DNA of 64,000 nt from Paenibacillus sp. FSL R5-0345 (GTDB lineage Bacteria > Bacillota > Bacilli > Paenibacillales > Paenibacillaceae), in the NCBI RefSeq assembly GCF_000758585.1, contig NZ_CP009281.1, positions 1,674,001 to 1,738,000 on the forward strand. Direction: 5' to 3'. Made by a program: the position numbers and the translations under genes. The notes below the pieces were generated by a model that saw only the letters and a program-made list of their open reading frames with translations, was not told the origin of the DNA and did not search any database. Shown here in pieces: positions 60,007-64,000 of this stretch (the first letter of the stretch is position 1; every line of letters starts with the position of its first letter).

Positions 60007-63000
60007 TTAATTTACATTCGAGTTATACTCTGTCAGTATTTCGTCTGATTTGAGTGCTCTGCTGTAAATCTTCAGTTCATCAATCATTCCCTTATAGGGT
60101 ACATCCCAATAGTTTACGCCAAGAGCGAATACACCATTCTTATTTCTAAATACATTAGGAAAATCCTCGCCGGAAAATTTCTCAACTCCGTTGATATAAA
60201 CCTTAACTGTACCGTTTTTGACTGTAAACGCTACATGTGTCCATTGTTTTTCTGGGATAGTCATACCTGTAAGAGCATCGTACCAAGCCTGACCTGACCA
60301 CAACAGTGTTATACCATCACTGTTCTGTGGTACAAAACTGATCCAGCTATTTATCGAAGCAGCACCGAAGAAGGTTGTTGTTGCTTTTGTGAGCTGCTCA
60401 GGGTTGAGCCACATAGATACTGTGTAAGTATCACTGTCAATTAATCCATCAGGCAACCGGATACCCGAAACACCGTCAAATAGCGCTGCTTGATTAGAGA
60501 TACCGTTACCGTAAGTGATGTTACCTACAGTGGGAGCTTCGATTTTAATTCCCGTAACCTGCCCAGTACCAACCAATTGGAGGGAGTCATCAAGGTTTCC
60601 ATCAAAAGCAAAATAGGCTACTCTACCATCCGTAACTTTTACCTTATAATCAGCAGTAACACCACTTCCATCAGTCGCGGTGGCCGTAATCACTGCTTCG
60701 CCACCGACCGTAAGCGCTGTTACCGTTCCGCTTAAAGCATCAACTGAAACTACGTTGGAGTCACTAGAACTCCAGGTTAGTTTCTTATTTCCGGCATGGG
60801 TAGGCAGTACTTTTACTTGAGGTGTAAAGCTATTTCCTAATTCCAGTGCTTTTTCAGGCTCCGTTATGGTTATCGTACTTATTTTAACATTACTGTCGGG
60901 CTGACCGTGTACTAGCAAGTCTACAGCTTCTGCGGAAAGTGCACTTTCGTAGATCCGCAGGCTATCGATCAAACCTTTGTATGGGATATCCCAATAGTTT
61001 ACACCTAGGGAGAACACTGCATCCTCGCTATCAAAAACATCCGTAAATCCTTTTCCTGTGTACTTCAATTCTCCGTTAACATACAGTTTCACAGCTCCAG
61101 CATCGTAAGTGAAAGCTATGTGGGACCATTGGTTAACTGGAATTTGCATGCCTGCTTCTGCATCATGGAAGGTTTGGCTACCAAACCACATCCGAGTTGT
61201 AGCTCCGCCGTTTCCATAAGGCAAGAGGCTGATCCAATTGGTATCTGTTGTAGCACCAAAGAAAGCAGTGGTGAATTGCGTCAATTCTTGTGGGTTAAGC
61301 CACATGCCTATTGTATAGGTGTTGCCTTTAATCAAACCGTTCGGTAGACGAACACCGGAGTTACCGTCGAATTTGGCTGCAAGGCCTTCTTCACCCGTAT
61401 CGTAGGTGATGTTACCACCCGTATTGTTAATCCGATTGCCGGTAATTGTACCCTTATCAGTACGATCTCCGTTCTCTGAAAGATCTCCTTCAAAATCATA
61501 CGCGGCCACCAAACCGTCTTCCAGCATATTGCCGGTCAGTTCCATTACAACGATAGTAAAGGTCTTCGTTGCAGTAGATTCACCCAGTGTAATCGTAGCA
61601 GTAAGCTCAACCGTTGCATTTCCGAGTCCTTTTTCTGGACGAGTAACTGAACCATCGTTTTCTACTACGTCTGTATTGGAAGATGACCATGTAATAACTG
61701 TTCCTCTTACGGCCTCAGTTGGGAGTGTAAGATCCTTGTATACTTTACTTGTGTTGCCCAAGCTTAAACTATCTTTAATATTGGATACAATTTGTTCAGT
61801 GCTGAGCAGTTCAATTTGGCTGCCCCAGACAGTAACGCCCTTGTTGGACATTGCTGTGAAAGTCATAACATTGCTTTGGCGGGAGGAATCCCATTGCTTC
61901 ACAAATACACCTTTGTAGAGATTTTGTACGGCAGCTCCGTTTTCAGTTTCATTGAGCAGTAGGTCAGCGTAATACTCTCCTTTTAGCTCCCAAGTACCTG
62001 TTACAGATCCTGTAATGGTGCCATCACTGCGCAGTTCGATATCTGTTGTAGATTTGATTTTAGCGGAAGTGTCTTTCCCGTGATTCACAAACTGATAGGC
62101 TCCAACAACATCTTCCTGCTTAACAGCTGTGATAGTTTCACCTGTGTAACGGTGAGCGGAAGTGACTGGCCAGCCGTCTTCATTCGTGAACATTTGATGC
62201 ACACGAAGCTCATGTGTTTCACCGCGCTGCGGGAAACGAGTATGGAAGAAGTTAAAGATTTTACCGGTCTCTTCGTCGTAATTCACTGAATTATGACCTG
62301 ATGCTACATAACCGTAGGTTTGGAAGTCAGGGTCGCTATTCAAATTTGTGAACATGAAGTTTCCGAGGACTTTGTTGCCGACCGCTGAATGGTCATTGCT
62401 CGTTGTGAGCACTGCACTTTGTCCGGCAGCATCCACATAAGGGCCGTCCGGATTCGTTGATCGGAACTGACGCATGTTGTAACCACCGTCGGATGCCAGT
62501 CCTCCATAAGTCACATACAAATAGTAATAACCGGTATTCTTATCATAAGCGATATAAGGTCCTTCACCTGATTTGGTCATCCCGCCGGAAATATGGGTTC
62601 CGAAATAGCGGTCAATTAAACGTCCATCAGCAGTTTTGCTATCTTTGCCTGGATATTTAGGCTCGCCGGTAGCTGGATCGATTTCCAGAATAAATATGCC
62701 GCCTGACCATGATCCATAAGTCATCCATAGCTTGCCATCTTTATCGTAGAACAAGGTAGGGTCAATCGCGTTTGTATATGTTTTATTCTTATAAGAGCCG
62801 CCTGCATCAAACCAATCGGGGTTGAAACCTTCTAATGTTCCGTTATCAATAAGCTTCTGAATATTAGTGTTTGTCCATTTTTTATTGATTTTGCTGTTAG
62901 TATCGTAATCCTCGTCCTTGGTGAAACCGGAATAGATTACGGTATTCCCATAGGTGTAAGGACCCTCGATATTTTGCGAAGTGGCAAAGCCAATCGCTGA

Positions 63001-64000
63001 GCGGATGTAAGTGGAAGAAGCACTGTAATACATCATATAAGCGCCAGTTGTTCCGTCTGCATTCTTATAATCCTCATTATAGAAAACGTCCGGAGCCCAT
63101 ATGGAGAACCCGTCTTTACTGTCAGAATCGTTTTCTCCAGCCCATTTAAAGGATTCTGCCAGATTCGCGGAAAGATCACCAAAGAGTACGTTGCCCGGTG
63201 TTGTATAGCCGTTTGTGAAATGAGTCCAGTTCATCAAATCGTTTGATTTGGCTGCATCGATGTGAGACCCGAACACATAATACGTACCTTTGTCTACGAC
63301 TACGGAGGGATCATGTACTGAAACATTGGTGAGTGTTGGTGCCGTAGCTCCCGGAGTAGGTGTTGCTGTCGGAGATGGTGTAGTAACTGCGCCGCCGTCC
63401 GATCCGCCAGAACCTGATCCACCTGTACCTATGGTTGCCGTAGCTGTCGGAGTAGGCGTTTCAAATTTGATTAGGTGGCTGAATCTACTGTCAAAGCCAA
63501 CTTTCCCGGTACCTTGGATAGTAATCATATCGTTTATGCCAAGGATGAGATTCTTGATTTCTGTACTTGCCTCTACACGCAGCTTAGCTAATTGCTTCAG
63601 TGTAACTTCAGCAATACTGCCTGCAGCTAGATGTAATGTAGGCACTCCCAACGCTTGTACCTCGGCGGAATCAAAGTTCCCTCTTAACGTGATGATTGAA
63701 TCGTTCGGGAGCGTATTCTCGATAATAACCCGGCCGAAGCCTGCGCCCGTTAAAGTACTATCTTCCTCAAGCGTTACACCGGAATGTACACGTACACTCG
63801 GTATGACACTCGATCCTTTAGTAACGATGCGGAGTTTGCCGTTACGCTTATCTACGACCATGTCGGCAACATTAGAATTGTTGAATACAATACTATTCTC
63901 TCCGCCGCCGAACACGTATACTTTTCCTTTTACAGTGATGTTATTCAGCGTAATGTCGCCTTCTGCAATACCTTCGGTAAGGTACAGGTTTCCGGAGATA
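60007..64000 (-). CDS. giant secreted-type GH43 endo-arabinanase with Ig-like and LamG modules, partial (5' end outside window)
   Basis: About 1,330 codons are visible and the frame is open to the right edge, so the N-terminus is missing. In order: a beta-helix-like repeat region (to ~63460); a Thr/Pro/Gly linker with PTPTATAT and PSPTATPTPG; and a GH43 catalytic domain (~63330-62130), where VHDPSVVVDKGTYYVFGSH has the base Asp, SIWAPDVFYN and TNAIDPTLFYDKDGKLWMTY are present, and SGGMTKSGEGPYIAYD holds the acid Glu. Then come the arabinanase C-terminal beta-barrel, an Ig-like domain, LamG 1, a Big_2-like domain and LamG 2. It should cut alpha-1,5-arabinan outside the cell. Export signal and anchor must lie beyond the window. 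Confidence 0.88.
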   Translation of the reverse strand, partial: ISGNLYLTEGIAEGDITLNNITVKGKVYVFGGGENSIVFNNSNVADMVVDKRNGKLRIVTKGSSVIPSVRVHSGVTLEEDSTLTGAGFGRVIIENTLPNDSIITLRGNFDSAEVQALGVPTLHLAAGSIAEVTLKQLAKLRVEASTEIKNLILGINDMITIQGTGKVGFDSRFSHLIKFETPTPTATATIGTGGSGSGGSDGGAVTTPSPTATPTPGATAPTLTNVSVHDPSVVVDKGTYYVFGSHIDAAKSNDLMNWTHFTNGYTTPGNVLFGDLSANLAESFKWAGENDSDSKDGFSIWAPDVFYNEDYKNADGTTGAYMMYYSASSTYIRSAIGFATSQNIEGPYTYGNTVIYSGFTKDEDYDTNSKINKKWTNTNIQKLIDNGTLEGFNPDWFDAGGSYKNKTYTNAIDPTLFYDKDGKLWMTYGSWSGGIFILEIDPATGEPKYPGKDSKTADGRLIDRYFGTHISGGMTKSGEGPYIAYDKNTGYYYLYVTYGGLASDGGYNMRQFRSTNPDGPYVDAAGQSAVLTTSNDHSAVGNKVLGNFMFTNLNSDPDFQTYGYVASGHNSVNYDEETGKIFNFFHTRFPQRGETHELRVHQMFTNEDGWPVTSAHRYTGETITAVKQEDVVGAYQFVNHGKDTSAKIKSTTDIELRSDGTITGSVTGTWELKGEYYADLLLNETENGAAVQNLYKGVFVKQWDSSRQSNVMTFTAMSNKGVTVWGSQIELLSTEQIVSNIKDSLSLGNTSKVYKDLTLPTEAVRGTVITWSSSNTDVVENDGSVTRPEKGLGNATVELTATITLGESTATKTFTIVVMELTGNMLEDGLVAAYDFEGDLSENGDRTDKGTITGNRINNTGGNITYDTGEEGLAAKFDGNSGVRLPNGLIKGNTYTIGMWLNPQELTQFTTAFFGATTDTNWISLLPYGNGGATTRMWFGSQTFHDAEAGMQIPVNQWSHIAFTYDAGAVKLYVNGELKYTGKGFTDVFDSEDAVFSLGVNYWDIPYKGLIDSLRIYESALSAEAVDLLVHGQPDSNVKISTITITEPEKALELGNSFTPQVKVLPTHAGNKKLTWSSSDSNVVSVDALSGTVTALTVGGEAVITATATDGSGVTADYKVKVTDGRVAYFAFDGNLDDSLQLVGTGQVTGIKIEAPTVGNITYGNGISNQAALFDGVSGIRLPDGLIDSDTYTVSMWLNPEQLTKATTTFFGAASINSWISFVPQNSDGITLLWSGQAWYDALTGMTIPEKQWTHVAFTVKNGTVKVYINGVEKFSGEDFPNVFRNKNGVFALGVNYWDVPYKGMIDELKIYSRALKSDEILTEYNSNVN

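Noticed and set aside
1..64000. tRNA, rRNA, phage or transposase genes
   Set aside because: I saw no cloverleaf, rRNA core sequence, integrase or transposase motif on either strand, though weak tRNA signals could be missed by eye.

Overview
The window looks like chromosome of an endospore-forming, low-to-moderate GC Firmicute, most probably Paenibacillus. The evidence is the spoVAC-spoVAD-spoVAE operon, the yqeG-yqeH-aroE-yhbY-nadD-yqeK-rsfS-yqeM cluster in Bacillales order, strong AGGAGG ribosome binding sites with frequent GTG/TTG starts, YesM/YesN-type two-component signalling beside ATPase-less sugar ABC transporters, S-layer (SLH) domains and a high density of plant-polysaccharide glycosidases. 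No phage, transposase, rRNA, tRNA or CRISPR was seen.

Layout. (1) 1-3.2 kb: a sulfur-redox module. A CoA-disulfide reductase/rhodanese (cut by the left edge) and an ArsR regulator face three rhodanese-type proteins across a near-perfect 22-bp palindrome. (2) 3.2-9.2 kb: housekeeping and stress genes, including a nuclease-like protein, a HIT protein, an MBL hydrolase, a guanidine-I (ykkC) riboswitch driving a paired SMR guanidinium exporter, an aldo/keto reductase and an M42 peptidase. (3) 9.3-11.6 kb: spoVA operon for dipicolinate uptake into spores. (4) 11.8-16.2 kb: MoxR/DUF58/transglutaminase triad. (5) 16.3-22.5 kb: yqe cluster for ribosome assembly, NAD synthesis and shikimate, with an S1-domain cvfB-like gene inserted. 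(6) 22.6-31.1 kb: an HTH-fusion regulator divergent from GH27 and GH43 genes, then a secreted unknown, a large YhgE/Pip membrane protein and an aldo/keto reductase. (7) 31.2-39.5 kb: SGNH esterase, DeoR regulator and the fucI-kinase-fucA-fucU L-fucose operon with a clearly visible promoter and helically phased operator repeats, then an AraC regulator and a Gfo/Idh oxidoreductase. (8) 39.5-55.9 kb: a 211-bp imperfect inverted repeat, a TraB/GumN protein, then a GH88/heparinase-like lyase pair, sensor kinase and response regulator, ABC importer, GH29 fucosidase, GH35 galactosidase and a collapsed SLH/carbohydrate-binding gene. (9) 56-64 kb: YetF-like protein, GH51 arabinofuranosidase, a DUF6171-like protein, a second HTH-fusion regulator and a giant multidomain GH43 arabinanase running off the right edge.

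Together the right two thirds form two neighbouring glycan-utilisation systems. One attacks arabinan and galactose-decorated polymers (GH27, GH43, GH51, arabinanase) and is probably controlled by two paralogous HTH regulators with a fused C-terminal domain that I cannot assign to a named family. The other appears built for a fucosylated, galactose- and uronate-containing glycan: lyase plus unsaturated-uronyl hydrolase, fucosidase, galactosidase, importer and a complete L-fucose catabolic route. The substrate of this second system is inferred, not proven.

The most unusual items are the HTH-fusion regulator pair, the phased DeoR operator, the fucose/uronate glycan locus, the 211-bp MITE-like element, the 21-bp perfect hairpin with neighbouring hairpins near 48 kb, and the deletion-fused SLH gene. 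Start codons were chosen by ribosome binding site and overlap logic, and alternatives are noted in each entry.
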